NCBI GenBank assembly: GCA_025459195.1
Contig: JALORF010000004.1
Coordinates: 1 to 39,277 of the forward strand
Length of the DNA stretch: 39,277 nt
Direction of reading: 5' to 3'
Source: Beijerinckiaceae bacterium
Lineage (GTDB): Bacteria > Pseudomonadota > Alphaproteobacteria > Rhizobiales > Beijerinckiaceae
The translations under genes were made by a program, and so were the position numbers. The notes beneath the pieces were generated by a model. That model was not told where the DNA came from and ran no database searches. It saw nothing but the letters and a program-made list of their open reading frames with translations. Within the stretch, counting starts at the first letter, position 1; each line of letters starts with the position of its first letter. Below, piece after piece: positions 17,092-26,768 of this stretch.

Positions 17092-17421
17092 CTAGACGGC
17101 GGCGCTGGCGCTGATCCACTTCGACAGGTCGCTCTTTGGCGCTGCGCCGGCCTTCTGCGCCACCAGCTTGCCACCCTTGAACACCATCAGCGTCGGAATC
17201 GAACGGATGCCGAGCTTGGCGGAGGTGGCGGGATTTTCGTCGACGTTGAGCTTGACGATCTTGACCTTGCCGGCCATCTCGGCGGCGATCTCGTCGAGGG
17301 CCGGGCCGATCATGCGGCAAGGGCCACACCACTCGGCCCAGAAGTCGACCACGACCGGCTCGGTGGACTTGAGGACATCAGCTTCAAAGCTGGCATCGGT
17401 AACCTTTGCGGCGGCACTCAT
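17092..17421 (-). CDS. trxA: Thioredoxin
   Basis: This 109-residue cytoplasmic disulfide reductase supplies electrons to ribonucleotide reductase and other targets. The active site WCGPC is at residues 31-35, in the canonical [18 protein letters not shown]. The cis-proline segment [13 protein letters not shown] is present. I chose the ATG giving [12 protein letters not shown] because it matches the usual N-terminus and a GGAGAG precedes it; the longer frame adds 15 unrelated residues. It lies 102 bases downstream of addA on the same strand, an arrangement common in Hyphomicrobiales. Confidence 0.97.
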   Translation of the reverse strand: MSAAAKVTDASFEADVLKSTEPVVVDFWAEWCGPCRMIGPALDEIAAEMAGKVKIVKLNVDENPATSAKLGIRSIPTLMVFKGGKLVAQKAGAAPKSDLSKWISASAAV

Positions 17422-17523
17422 GGGGCTCTCCCGGTCTTTCCGTGTGGCCGCGAACAGCCGCGGCACATGTTGATCGCAAGCTAGGAATGCCGCGCCTTGC
17501 GGTCAAGGCTGGCGGGCGCCACG

Positions 17524-20500
17524 TCACGGGTCCGTGACCCTCGCCAGGGCTGCATCGAGCTGTGCAGCGCCGGCTTCCAGCACCACCGGGCCCGACGTGT
17601 AGATCACCAGCGCGCGGATCGGCCGGCCCGGATAGAGTTCGGACAGCAGCGCGCGGTAGGTGGCAATCTGCGCCAGCGTGCGCTCGCCGATGGCCGCAGC
17701 CTCGCGCGGAGGCCGCCGTGTGGTCTTGAAATCGGCCAGGACAATCTCGTTGGCGGTCACCAGCAGCCGGTCGATCCGGCCTGCCACTGCCAGCGGGCCG
17801 GCCGGCGTCGTGATGTCGCCGCCGATCTCGACTTCGGCCAGGCTGCCCTCTCCGAACAGGTCGGCCATGGCGGGCTGGTCGAGCACGGACAGCGTCTGTT
17901 CGACAAGAGCGCTGCGCTCGACCTCCGGCAGACCCGGCAGGTGGCGCTGTGCCAGCCGCGCCGCAACCATCGGGCGGGCTGCGAGGCTGACGGAGGGCAG
18001 CCATTGCAGCAAAAGATGCACCAGCCGCCCGCGTTCGGCGGCGGCCGCCAGGATGGCGGAAGGAGCACCCTCATCAGAACTGGCGAGGACCAGATCGGCA
18101 GCGGCCAGTGCACTGGCAGGAGCCAGCGGCGGGCGGACCACAACCTCCTGCGGCAGGCTTTCGGTCAGCCAGCCGGGAGCCGGGCTGGACGGAGCGCGCG
18201 CCTTCTCCGGCGCAGCCTCGGGCGAAGGCTCGGGCGAGGTCTCGGGCGAGGGGCGCGCCGGCGTCACCTTGAAGCGGCGTCGGCCGATTCCGGACACGGC
18301 AGGTGCGATCCGCTCAAGTCCCGCCTGGGTGCCGGCCAGACCGCTTTCGATCATGCCATACCACGATTGCGGCAACGAACCGGCCTGCAAGGGCCGGACC
18401 CCGCACACGATCAGGCGATTCTCGGCGCGCGTCATCGCCACATACAGCAACCGGTGATGCTCCTCGATGGCGCGCGTCTGCCTGAGCAGGCGTGCCTGCC
18501 GGACCGGCGGCGGGTCATCAGCGCCGCGCGGGGACCAGATCGTCACCGCAGCGTCAAGATTGGAGCCGGGCAGAGGCAGATCGAGCAGCGGGCTTTCGTT
18601 CTGCCGTGTCGGTGGCATGCCGACATCGGCGATGAACACCGTCCCCGCTTCCAGGCCCTTGGCCCCGTGCACGGTCATCACGCGGACCTCGCCGGAGGCG
18701 GTCGCCAGATCGCGCTTGACGTCATCGGAACTGGCCTCGACCGCATCCAGAAAGCGGCGCAGCGACGGGCCCTCGCGTTGCTCGTGGTCCAGCGCGCGCG
18801 CCAGGAAGGCGTCCATCGCATCGGCGGCCTCGGCTCCGAGCCGGGCCAGCATCAGGCGACGGCCCCCCATCACCGAAAGGACATGCCCGTAGAATGCGAA
18901 CGGTCCGAGCTGGCACGCAAGCTCCTCGATGGCGACCAGCCGGTCATGGGCCTGCCGGTCATGGGCATGCGCCGAAGCGCCAAGCGCTTGTCGCAGGGAG
19001 CCGGTCCGTCCCGGAGCGATCCTGAGAAGGTCCGCGTCATCAAGGCCGAAAAGCGGTGATTTCAGCACTTCCGCGAGCGTCAGATCGTCATCCGGCAGCA
19101 GCACGGCGCGGCCAAGCGCAACCAGATCCTCGACAGCGATGTGGCTGGCCAGCTTGAGCCGGTCCATGCCAGCAACAGGAACGCCGGCATCCTTGAGTGC
19201 GCGCACCACGATGCCGAAGGCGGTCTTGCGGCGCGGCATCAGGATCAGCACATCGCCGGGATCGAAGGGCTGGCCGAGATCATCATGCCCGTCCCTCATC
19301 CATCCATGGATCGTCTCGGCGATGGCGCGTGCCATCTCCTGGAGGGGTGCCTTGCGTTCGGGCGTATCGACGGGAAGGTTCCAGACCTCCTCGTCGGGCC
19401 TGTCTTCGGCCTCGACCAGATCCCACAGGTCGACCGCTCCACAGTCATCGGCGCGGACGGTTTCGTGCACGGTCGCGGTTTCGGATGGGTCGGATGACAG
19501 GCCCGCGAAGGCGTCCGGCTGCGCAAACACCGCATCGACGGCCTCGATCACATCCCGGGTCGAGCGGAACGAGACAACCAGGCGCGTGTCGTGGAAGGTG
19601 TCGCCCTTGTCGCGCACGCGCCGGCCAAGGTCACTGCGCTGCTTGCCGAACTCCGCCGGGGCAGCGCCCTGGAAGCCGTAGATCGACTGTTTTTCGTCCC
19701 CAACCGCGAAGATGGTGCGGGCAAGGCGCGGGTCGCGCTGGCCTTCACCGGCCAGGAACTCGGATGTCAGGGCATTGAGGATGGCCCACTGGTCCTTGCT
19801 GGTATCCTGGGCTTCATCGACCAGCAGGTGGTCGAGGCCTGCATCGAGCTTGTAGAGCAGCCAGGCGGCATTGCCATTCTGGAACAGATCGCGCGTCCGG
19901 ATGATCAGATCGCCGAAATCCAGCAGGGCGAGGCGCCGTTTCGTGGCGGCATAGTCGGCCAGGATCAGCCGCATCAGCCCGAACAGGCTCTCGCTCAGCG
20001 CCCCGGTGTTGAGGGCATTGATGCGGTCGAGACCGGCGCTGATGGCCTGCTGCGCGGCGGCCAGCCGCCCATCCAGCGACGGATCGGCCGTCAGCACGCC
20101 GGCAGTCGCGATCTTGGCGCGTGGCTGATCTTCCTTGGTCAGCAGAACCGTGCGCCAGATGCCGAATGTGGCCGCTCCAGCATCGGGTCCGGCGCTGGCC
20201 AGCCGCCATGCGGCCTGCCGCTGCGTCCAGTCTGCCCGATTCCTGGCGGTGCCGTGGGCGATGAACAGCGCTGCCAGATCATCCATGGCAACATGCTGCT
20301 GCACCTCCGACACGGCCTGCCGATACAGGCCTTGCAGGGTCCAGGCGGGATCGATGGCCAGTGCTTCGTCGATGTCTGCCTTGATCGCCTCGCCGGAGCG
20401 GACCTGACCGTCGGCATCGAACAGGAACTGCGAGGCCCCGAGCGCCCGGTCGATCAGCGCGCGGAAGCGCTGGTCATCGATGGCGCCGGCAATCAGGTCG

Positions 20501-21084
20501 AGCGACGCCTTCAGCGCGGCACCGTCCGGATCACCGGCCCGGTCGCCGGCCAGCCGCAATGTCCGGTCGATGGCAGCCTCGATGGCAGCCTGCCGTTCCG
20601 TCTCGCTGATCACCTCAAAATGGGCGGGGATGCCGGCCTCGAATGGCGCGCTCTGCAGGACGCGCGTGCAAAAGGCATGAATGGTCTGGATCTTGAGCCC
20701 GCCTGGTGTCTCCAGCGCCTCGGCAAACAGGCACCGCGCCCGCAACTGCTCGGCAGCCGTGGGCGCGCGGTCAAGCAGCACGGACAGGTTCGCAGCCAGC
20801 GCCGCGTCATCGTGGCGCGACCAGGCGGCGAGCGTGTCGAACAGGCGGTTGGCCATGTTGGCCGCCGCGGCTGTGGTGTAGGTGAGGCACAGGATGCGCG
20901 AAGGATCGACGCCGGTCAGCATCAGCCGGAGCACGCGCCGGACCAGCACGGTGGTCTTGCCGGAGCCGGCATTGGCCGACACCCAGGCGCTTGCGGCAGG
21001 ATCGGAGGCGCGGGCCTGCTTGTGCCGCGTGTCAGGCGGCACGAGGCGTGGCTTTGCGCCCGGCATGGACGGGGACGAACTCAT
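17524..21084 (-). CDS. addA: Double-strand break repair helicase-nuclease AddA
   Basis: AddA is the UvrD-like 3'-to-5' helicase and nuclease subunit of AddAB, which resects DNA ends and loads RecA in place of RecBCD. The 1186 residues include Walker A ANAGSGKT (37-44), Walker B in LLVDEAQDTSKDQW, the VGDEKQSIYGFQGA motif III, the MTVHGAKGLEAGTVF motif V, and LLYVAMTRAENRL motif VI. The C-terminal RecB-type nuclease carries the Asp-x-Lys motif in IVLADFKTT. A low-complexity Pro/Ala/Ser/Glu segment separates helicase and nuclease. It overlaps addB by four bases, so the subunits are probably made in step. Confidence 0.96.
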   Translation of the reverse strand: MSSSPSMPGAKPRLVPPDTRHKQARASDPAASAWVSANAGSGKTTVLVRRVLRLMLTGVDPSRILCLTYTTAAAANMANRLFDTLAAWSRHDDAALAANLSVLLDRAPTAAEQLRARCLFAEALETPGGLKIQTIHAFCTRVLQSAPFEAGIPAHFEVISETERQAAIEAAIDRTLRLAGDRAGDPDGAALKASLDLIAGAIDDQRFRALIDRALGASQFLFDADGQVRSGEAIKADIDEALAIDPAWTLQGLYRQAVSEVQQHVAMDDLAALFIAHGTARNRADWTQRQAAWRLASAGPDAGAATFGIWRTVLLTKEDQPRAKIATAGVLTADPSLDGRLAAAQQAISAGLDRINALNTGALSESLFGLMRLILADYAATKRRLALLDFGDLIIRTRDLFQNGNAAWLLYKLDAGLDHLLVDEAQDTSKDQWAILNALTSEFLAGEGQRDPRLARTIFAVGDEKQSIYGFQGAAPAEFGKQRSDLGRRVRDKGDTFHDTRLVVSFRSTRDVIEAVDAVFAQPDAFAGLSSDPSETATVHETVRADDCGAVDLWDLVEAEDRPDEEVWNLPVDTPERKAPLQEMARAIAETIHGWMRDGHDDLGQPFDPGDVLILMPRRKTAFGIVVRALKDAGVPVAGMDRLKLASHIAVEDLVALGRAVLLPDDDLTLAEVLKSPLFGLDDADLLRIAPGRTGSLRQALGASAHAHDRQAHDRLVAIEELACQLGPFAFYGHVLSVMGGRRLMLARLGAEAADAMDAFLARALDHEQREGPSLRRFLDAVEASSDDVKRDLATASGEVRVMTVHGAKGLEAGTVFIADVGMPPTRQNESPLLDLPLPGSNLDAAVTIWSPRGADDPPPVRQARLLRQTRAIEEHHRLLYVAMTRAENRLIVCGVRPLQAGSLPQSWYGMIESGLAGTQAGLERIAPAVSGIGRRRFKVTPARPSPETSPEPSPEAAPEKARAPSSPAPGWLTESLPQEVVVRPPLAPASALAAADLVLASSDEGAPSAILAAAAERGRLVHLLLQWLPSVSLAARPMVAARLAQRHLPGLPEVERSALVEQTLSVLDQPAMADLFGEGSLAEVEIGGDITTPAGPLAVAGRIDRLLVTANEIVLADFKTTRRPPREAAAIGERTLAQIATYRALLSELYPGRPIRALVIYTSGPVVLEAGAAQLDAALARVTDP

Positions 21085-24000
21085 CCTGCCTCATCCTCGC
21101 TGTCATGGCCGGCAGCGGACCATTCCTTGACCCTGGCAAGATGGTCAAAGTCACCGTCGAAGCGCGCGAATTGCGCTGCGAAGCGCGAGGTGAAAGGCCG
21201 TTCGCCAGAGCGGAAGCCGGCCACCATGCGCTTGAAGCCCTCAAGATGCTCAGCCGCACGGGCGGCCAACTCGCCATCCGCGACGACCGCCACCTGTTTC
21301 AGCCCATTCTGGTCAGGTTTGAGCGCAACATAGACCGCGCTGGCCACGGCGGCAGGGCCGAAGCCGGCCTCAGTGCGCGCCGGATCGCCCGGCACGAAGG
21401 GTGCCAGCGGCCCAAGGGCGGCCTCGAGCAGCAATTGCGGAGCCAGCGCGGCCTTGATCTGCTTGGGCGTCGGCACCGATCCGCTCTTGAAATCGATGAT
21501 GGCGAGCGCACCACCCGTCAGCGCTTCGATGCGGTCTGCCCTGGCCGACAGGCTGACATGGCCGCCATCGGCGAGCAGCAGGCGGCTCTCGATGCGGAAC
21601 TCGGCCCCGACGCGCCGGGCAAGCTGGCGCCGCTCCTGCTCCCAGGCGCTGATCGCCGGCACGAGCCGGACAAAGCGCGGCCACCAGAAGCCCTGCACAT
21701 CGGGCTCATGCCACAGATCCTGAAACACCCGGCGTCCGATGCGCAGCAGTTCGGCGGCAAGGTCGGCAGGCAAGGTGTCGGGCCATGCCCTGGCAAAGGC
21801 TTCCATGACGCCGTGGAGCAGCGTGCCGCGATCGGCTGCGCCCAGTTCGACCATGCCAGGCTCCAGCGGTGCCAAATCCAGAATGCGGCGCGCGAACACG
21901 GCATAGGGATCACGATAGAGGGTCTCCGCCTCGGTGACGCTGAAGCGGGTCGGCTGGAGCGAGAGGGCAGGCTTCGGTGCCGGCCTCCGCCAAGGCTCGA
22001 CGCGGGCCGGCTGATCCAGCAGCGCCGCCACATCGGCCAACTCCTGCCCGCGCTGGAGCGCTGCGCGCCAGAGCGGCGGCGGCGTCACCGCCTTGAGCCG
22101 CTGCCAGAAGCGGGACGGCAAGGTCTGCACCCCGCCGCCCTTGACCGCGCGTGTGATGATGGCGTGCGGGGCGCTGATCGCGCCGATGAAGTCATGCGCG
22201 CTCTGGCCAATACGCCGCTCGGGCGAGGACAGGCCCAGTTCGGCCCGCATCGGACGGTTGAGAAAAGGGTCGGTGCGCGTGGCAGGCGGCCAGATCGCCT
22301 CGTTGAGGCCGCCCAGGATCGCCAGTTCGGGCGACATCAAGCGCGCTTCGAGCGGCCCGAGCAGCATGACGCGCGGATGCTGCCTGCCGCGCAGGCGCAC
22401 GACACGGCCGGACATCACCACGCGGGCGATGCGGCCAAGATCAGCCAGCGTGCCCGTGAGCCCTTCGCAGGCGGCGGCCAGATCGCCGAGAACGGCTGCC
22501 ATCGCAGCGCCGTCCTCGCCGTCGAAGGCAAGACTTTCGCCGCCTTCTGTCCGGGTCAGGGCTTCAAGGGCCGTGCGGATCAGCGCCAGCGTGGTGACAA
22601 GATCGACCTCGCCCGCCGCGTCTGGCCTCTGATCCATCAGCGGTGACAAGATCTCGACCAGCCTTGCGCAGACCGTGCTGGCCGCCAGCACATCATCCGC
22701 CAGCAGGCGGCGGCGCGGGCGCGGGGCCCGGAAGTCCGCAATCCGGGACGGCATCGCAGCCACAGCCGCCTGAAGGCCGTCCAGTCCGCGGAAGGCGCGC
22801 GCACCGCGCACTGCACCGATTTCCAGCGCCTGCCGGCCCTTGCTGAACAGGCCGGGTGCAAGGCCAAGGATGACATGACGGTGGTGCAGCAGGTCCAGAA
22901 TGGCTGTGCTCGCCGCCCCGGTCTGCACCAGATCGAGGACGAGCCCGAACAGGTGCCCTGCCACTGTTCGCGCAAGGGGCTGGCCGGCGGAATCGTCGAC
23001 CGTGACCTGCCAGCGGCCAAGCTCCAGCGCGACACGTTCGGCCAGCGCACGATCCGGCGTGATCAGGGCAATCGATGCCACATCGGTCAGCAGCGCCTTG
23101 CGGATCGCCAGGGCGATGATGACAGCCTCGTGCCGTTCGTCGGCAGCCTCGATGATGGTCAGATCGTCCAGAGCGGTGGCCAGCGCGGCTGGCTCGATGC
23201 GCAGGCTGATACCCTGCCACGCCGGTGTGGTTCCGGCTGGCCGCAAGGCCTCGTGCACCAGTCGGCCCCTGATCTGCTGCGGGCTGGCCGGGCCCTGATC
23301 AAGCGGGCGGACATCGGCGCGCGTGGCCTGCATCGTCTCAAGCAGCCGGAGCAGTTGCGCCTGGGGATGGGAGGCCGCGCGATCCGCAGAGCTGGACGCA
23401 GCAGCATGGAGCGCCGCCCAATCGGCCTCATCGCTGGCCAGATCGAGATCGGGCAGGATGACGGCGCCTTTGGGCAGCCGCGCCACCGTTGCCATCAGCC
23501 GCGCCGTGGCCGGCATGGAGCCGGTCGAGCCTGCCACAATGACCGGCCCGGCTGCCCTGTCTGCGGCCATGCGCTTCGCCTGAGCGCCCAGCAGATCGTT
23601 GCGCCAGGCGACCGGATCGACCTCGCCGCGCTGCTTCAGGACATCCGGCCAGACTTCGCCGAGGATGCCGAGAAAGCGCGCGGTGATCTGCCAGTGCTGG
23701 TCAAAGCGCTTCGCATCCACCGAGCCCAGCCGCTCATAGGGCACGTCCTCGGCCTGCATGGCATCCAGGATCGCTGCCAGATCGCCCGCGAGGGCGAAGG
23801 CGCTGCCCATGCTGTCGGCGGCGAATGATGTTGTGGTGACAGCACCGCCCGGCCCGCCCGGGGCGCTGGCCCTGCTGGCCGCCTGCACCAGCCGCGCCAG
23901 CAGGACCTGGCGTGTCAACGGATGGATCGGCAGGTTGCCGGAGCCGACAGCGTCTGTCAGCATGCCATCTGACGGTGCGCCGTCGGCCAGAAGATCGTGC

Positions 24001-24272
24001 AGTTCCGCCTCGCCCGGATCGCCGAGCGGCACGAGGCGCGGCAAGATCAGGGCCTTGCGCCCGCTGGCCCTGACCAGAACCGGGGCGAAGGCCCGGGCGG
24101 CGCGCCGTGTCGGCAGATAGACGGTCAGGCTTGCCAGCGCTGCCGGGTCCGCGCCATCGATGCCAAGATCGAGCCGGTCCTCGAGAATGGCTTTGGCAAG
24201 CCCTTCAAGGAAGGCCGTGCCGGCTGCAAGGTTGTAAAGGTTGGGCCGCTCCCTCAGCGCTGCTGCGGCCAT
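21081..24272 (-). CDS. addB: Double-strand break repair protein AddB
   Basis: This is the second nuclease and Chi-recognition partner of AddA. I start it at the ATG giving MAAAALRERPNLYNLAAG (1063 residues), 31 bases after murU ends; a longer frame runs into murU with no family resemblance. The N-terminal segment NLYNLAAGTAFLEGLAKA sits where other AddB proteins have a nucleotide-binding loop, but no Walker A is present. The inactive-helicase core carries ILGGLNEAIWPP. The C-terminal nuclease has AIIDFKSG with the Asp-x-Lys pair, then APQLLLEAAL. Only two cysteines occur in the whole protein, so the four-cysteine Fe-S cluster of Bacillus AddB is absent. Confidence 0.94.
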   Translation of the reverse strand: MAAAALRERPNLYNLAAGTAFLEGLAKAILEDRLDLGIDGADPAALASLTVYLPTRRAARAFAPVLVRASGRKALILPRLVPLGDPGEAELHDLLADGAPSDGMLTDAVGSGNLPIHPLTRQVLLARLVQAASRASAPGGPGGAVTTTSFAADSMGSAFALAGDLAAILDAMQAEDVPYERLGSVDAKRFDQHWQITARFLGILGEVWPDVLKQRGEVDPVAWRNDLLGAQAKRMAADRAAGPVIVAGSTGSMPATARLMATVARLPKGAVILPDLDLASDEADWAALHAAASSSADRAASHPQAQLLRLLETMQATRADVRPLDQGPASPQQIRGRLVHEALRPAGTTPAWQGISLRIEPAALATALDDLTIIEAADERHEAVIIALAIRKALLTDVASIALITPDRALAERVALELGRWQVTVDDSAGQPLARTVAGHLFGLVLDLVQTGAASTAILDLLHHRHVILGLAPGLFSKGRQALEIGAVRGARAFRGLDGLQAAVAAMPSRIADFRAPRPRRRLLADDVLAASTVCARLVEILSPLMDQRPDAAGEVDLVTTLALIRTALEALTRTEGGESLAFDGEDGAAMAAVLGDLAAACEGLTGTLADLGRIARVVMSGRVVRLRGRQHPRVMLLGPLEARLMSPELAILGGLNEAIWPPATRTDPFLNRPMRAELGLSSPERRIGQSAHDFIGAISAPHAIITRAVKGGGVQTLPSRFWQRLKAVTPPPLWRAALQRGQELADVAALLDQPARVEPWRRPAPKPALSLQPTRFSVTEAETLYRDPYAVFARRILDLAPLEPGMVELGAADRGTLLHGVMEAFARAWPDTLPADLAAELLRIGRRVFQDLWHEPDVQGFWWPRFVRLVPAISAWEQERRQLARRVGAEFRIESRLLLADGGHVSLSARADRIEALTGGALAIIDFKSGSVPTPKQIKAALAPQLLLEAALGPLAPFVPGDPARTEAGFGPAAVASAVYVALKPDQNGLKQVAVVADGELAARAAEHLEGFKRMVAGFRSGERPFTSRFAAQFARFDGDFDHLARVKEWSAAGHDSEDEAG

Positions 24273-24303
24273 GGCGATGTCAGGCCCGGTCCGGCCGCCG
24301 CGC

Positions 24304-25032
24304 TCAAGCGGCACAGGCGGCGAAGCGCTGCTGCGCCTCGGGAATGGCTTCGGGCGTGCCGACATGCAGCCATTCGCCATCCATGACATGGCCGAAGAGC
24401 CGGCCTTGGGCAATCAGGCGGTCGAACAGCAGATTGAGGCTCCATGGCCCTGCCGGGGCATCCGCCAGCAGGCCGGGCTTGAGAATGGCGACGCCGGCAT
24501 AGATGTGCGGCACCTGTTCTCCGGGCCTGCGCCGCGCCAATCCACCATCTGCGGCGAGGTGGAAATCGCCGGCCCCGTCATAGCCCATGCTGCGGGCGAC
24601 GTGCGCCAGCATCAGCAGCATGTCCATCCGCGCAGGCTGCCAGGCATCGGCAAGTCGCTGGAGGTTCGAGACGCCCTGCTCGACCCAGAGCGAATCCGAG
24701 TTGAGATGAAAGAACGGCTCCTGCCCCAGCAGCGGCAAGGCCTTGGTGACACCGCCCCCGGTCTCCAGCAACTCGGCACGCTCGTCCGAGATGGTGATGC
24801 GAGGCCGGGTCCGGCCCGCCAGATGCGCCTCGATCTTGCCGGCCAGATGATGGACATTGACCACGGCGTGGCCGACACCGATGGCGGCCAACCGGTCGAG
24901 GGCGTGATCCAGCATGGTCTTGCCGCCGATCTCGACCAGCGGCTTGGGGAGCACGTCGGTGATCGGCCGCATGCGCTGGCCAAGGCCAGCCGCCAGCACC
25001 ATGGCGTGGCTCGGAACGAAACGTGCGGTCAT
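24304..25032 (-). CDS. murU: Nucleotidyltransferase, MurU type (MurNAc/GlcNAc-1-P uridylyltransferase)
   Basis: It is predicted to join UTP to N-acetylmuramate-1-phosphate (or a related sugar phosphate) in cell-wall recycling. The 242 residues form a single nucleotidyltransferase fold: AMVLAAGLGQRMRPITDVLPKPLVEIGG (nucleotide-binding loop with the catalytic Lys) at about 10-37, HHLAGKIEAHL, LLETGGGVTKALPLLG, and NSDSLW with the metal-binding Asp. There is no left-handed beta-helix, which excludes GlmU. The preceding gene ends in an AmgK-like sugar kinase, and AmgK plus MurU is the known pair that bypasses de novo UDP-MurNAc synthesis in Pseudomonas and Caulobacter. Many databases call this mannose-1-phosphate guanylyltransferase; the neighbour argues for MurU. 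Confidence 0.82.
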   Translation of the reverse strand: MTARFVPSHAMVLAAGLGQRMRPITDVLPKPLVEIGGKTMLDHALDRLAAIGVGHAVVNVHHLAGKIEAHLAGRTRPRITISDERAELLETGGGVTKALPLLGQEPFFHLNSDSLWVEQGVSNLQRLADAWQPARMDMLLMLAHVARSMGYDGAGDFHLAADGGLARRRPGEQVPHIYAGVAILKPGLLADAPAGPWSLNLLFDRLIAQGRLFGHVMDGEWLHVGTPEAIPEAQQRFAACAA

Positions 25033-25111
25033 GACGGGGCGTCCCGGTGGGCTGGAATCACTGTCCGCAGCTTAACCCGAATGGGGGCCGTGAAGCAGCG
25101 GAAAAAGCGGC

Positions 25112-26683
25112 TCACGCGCCCGCAAACAGACGCGGCAGATGGGTCTCGTACCAGCCCTTCAGCCCGGCCAGCGCCGGATGCTGGAGGTCGCGGCGGAGAT
25201 AGGCCTCGATGCGCGGCAGGTGACGCAAGTAAGCCGGCTTGCCATCGCGCTTGTCGAGGCGTGCGAAAATGCCGAGGATCTTGGTGTTGCGCTGCGCGCC
25301 CATGATGGCATAGGCCGTTGCGAACGTGCCCAGATCGAAGCCCGGATCCTGGGCCCGCCGCAAGGCGGCGTAGCGTGACAGCAACTTCAGTTCCAGCTCC
25401 GGCGGCACATCGACGCGCGCATCCTGCCCCAACGAGACGACATCGTAGGCCGGATGTCCGATCACGGCATCCTGGAAATCGATGATGCCGATGCGCGCGA
25501 CGCCCGTGCGCCCCGGCAACCAGATCAGGTTGGGCGAATGGAAATCGCGCAGGACCCAGGTCCGTGGCCCCTCGGCCAGAATGTCGAACAGCGGCGACCA
25601 GGCGCGGGCAAACTCGGCGCGGGCCACGGCGGGCAGGGTGACCCCGGCGATATGGGGGGCATACCAGTCCAGCAGGAGCTCCGTCTCGATGGTCAGCGCG
25701 TCGAGGTCATAGTCCGGGACAAGATGCTCGCGGTTTTCGGCGACCGGCAGGATGGTTGGCAAGGGCCGCGCATGCAGGATCGACAAGGCCTCGATCGCCA
25801 CCTCATAGCGTTCAGGCACAGGCCCGCTCTCATCGAGCACGGTCCCGGAGCCCAGATCCTCGATCAGCAGCAGGCCGTTGACCAGATCGCTGGCGATGAT
25901 CTCGGGCGCGGACAGATCGAGCGCGCGCAAGCCCTTGTCGATGGCGACGAAGGCATCGACCCGTTCGGCCAGCCGGGCAATGGCGCTGTAGGGCCTGCCA
26001 CCGCGCACGGGCGGACCGTCGGCGCGTGGTGGCGAGATCATCAGCACGGCTGTCTCGCCATCGGGCCGCCTGAGCCGCTCATAGGCGCGGGTCGAGGCAT
26101 CGCCGAGCATGTGCAGACGCGCGGCATCCCCCCAGCCGGCCGCGTCGATCAGCCGGCGTGCTCCAAGCGTCAGGCCAAGCCGATCGGCCCAGGCCGGGCC
26201 GGGGATCAGGGTGACGCGGCGGGTCTCGTCACCGGCATCGGGCTCGAGTTCGAAAACGATGTCGAGGCGGGAGGCGGGCTCGAGCATGTCGCCGCCACGA
26301 TCAGGCCACTCGATCAGGCCGATGGCGTCTTCCAGCGCCTCGGCCAACCCCAGTTCGACCAGCTCGCCGCTGCCCTTGAGCCGGTACAGATCGGCATGCA
26401 GCACCCGGCCACGGGGCGTGTCATAGGCCTGCATCAGGGTGAAGGTCGGGCTCGGCGCTTCCAGCGTCGGGTCATCGGCCAGGCGGCGGATCAGGGCGCG
26501 GGCAAAAGTGCTCTTGCCGGCCCCAAGGTCGCCGGACAGCGCCACGATATCGCCCGGGCGCACGATGCCGGCAATGTCGTCGGCGAGGCGGAGCGTTTCG
26601 GCTTCGGACTGGAAGGTCAGGGCCCAGGAGCGGGCGAGATCGGCGGGGCTGGTCAAGACCGGTGTTCCGTCTGGCAAGGGCAT
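25112..26683 (-). CDS. Fusion of TsaE (tRNA t6A ATPase) and AmgK-type sugar kinase
   Basis: One 523-residue frame holds two enzymes. Residues about 20-160 are TsaE, the ATPase of the complex that makes threonylcarbamoyl-A37 in tRNA: Walker A GDLGAGKST (51-59), EAPSPTFTL, HADLYRL and the IEWPDR motif. From about 175 on it is an aminoglycoside-phosphotransferase-fold kinase like AmgK, which phosphorylates the anomeric hydroxyl of MurNAc/GlcNAc: GDASTRAYERL, LIEDLGSGTV, catalytic VLRDFHSPNLIWL and metal-binding IGIIDFQDAVIGHPAYD. The usual His of the first kinase motif is replaced (LRD). No stop or internal start suggests separate genes. murU follows after 79 bases, which supports the AmgK reading. 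Such fusions are annotated in other Hyphomicrobiales. Confidence 0.88.
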   Translation of the reverse strand: MPLPDGTPVLTSPADLARSWALTFQSEAETLRLADDIAGIVRPGDIVALSGDLGAGKSTFARALIRRLADDPTLEAPSPTFTLMQAYDTPRGRVLHADLYRLKGSGELVELGLAEALEDAIGLIEWPDRGGDMLEPASRLDIVFELEPDAGDETRRVTLIPGPAWADRLGLTLGARRLIDAAGWGDAARLHMLGDASTRAYERLRRPDGETAVLMISPPRADGPPVRGGRPYSAIARLAERVDAFVAIDKGLRALDLSAPEIIASDLVNGLLLIEDLGSGTVLDESGPVPERYEVAIEALSILHARPLPTILPVAENREHLVPDYDLDALTIETELLLDWYAPHIAGVTLPAVARAEFARAWSPLFDILAEGPRTWVLRDFHSPNLIWLPGRTGVARIGIIDFQDAVIGHPAYDVVSLGQDARVDVPPELELKLLSRYAALRRAQDPGFDLGTFATAYAIMGAQRNTKILGIFARLDKRDGKPAYLRHLPRIEAYLRRDLQHPALAGLKGWYETHLPRLFAGA

Positions 26684-26768
26684 TGGCAGTGCGCCTTGCC
26701 ATCAGGCCGGCGAGGATGGCGGCAGCAAGGCGAAAGCCTGCGAACCAGCGCGCACGGCAACGGTCCGG

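Noticed and set aside
19591-22646. Long rightward frames opposite addA and addB
   Set aside because: Low-complexity Gly/Arg/Gln-rich products with no motifs; they shadow two clearly recognised leftward genes.
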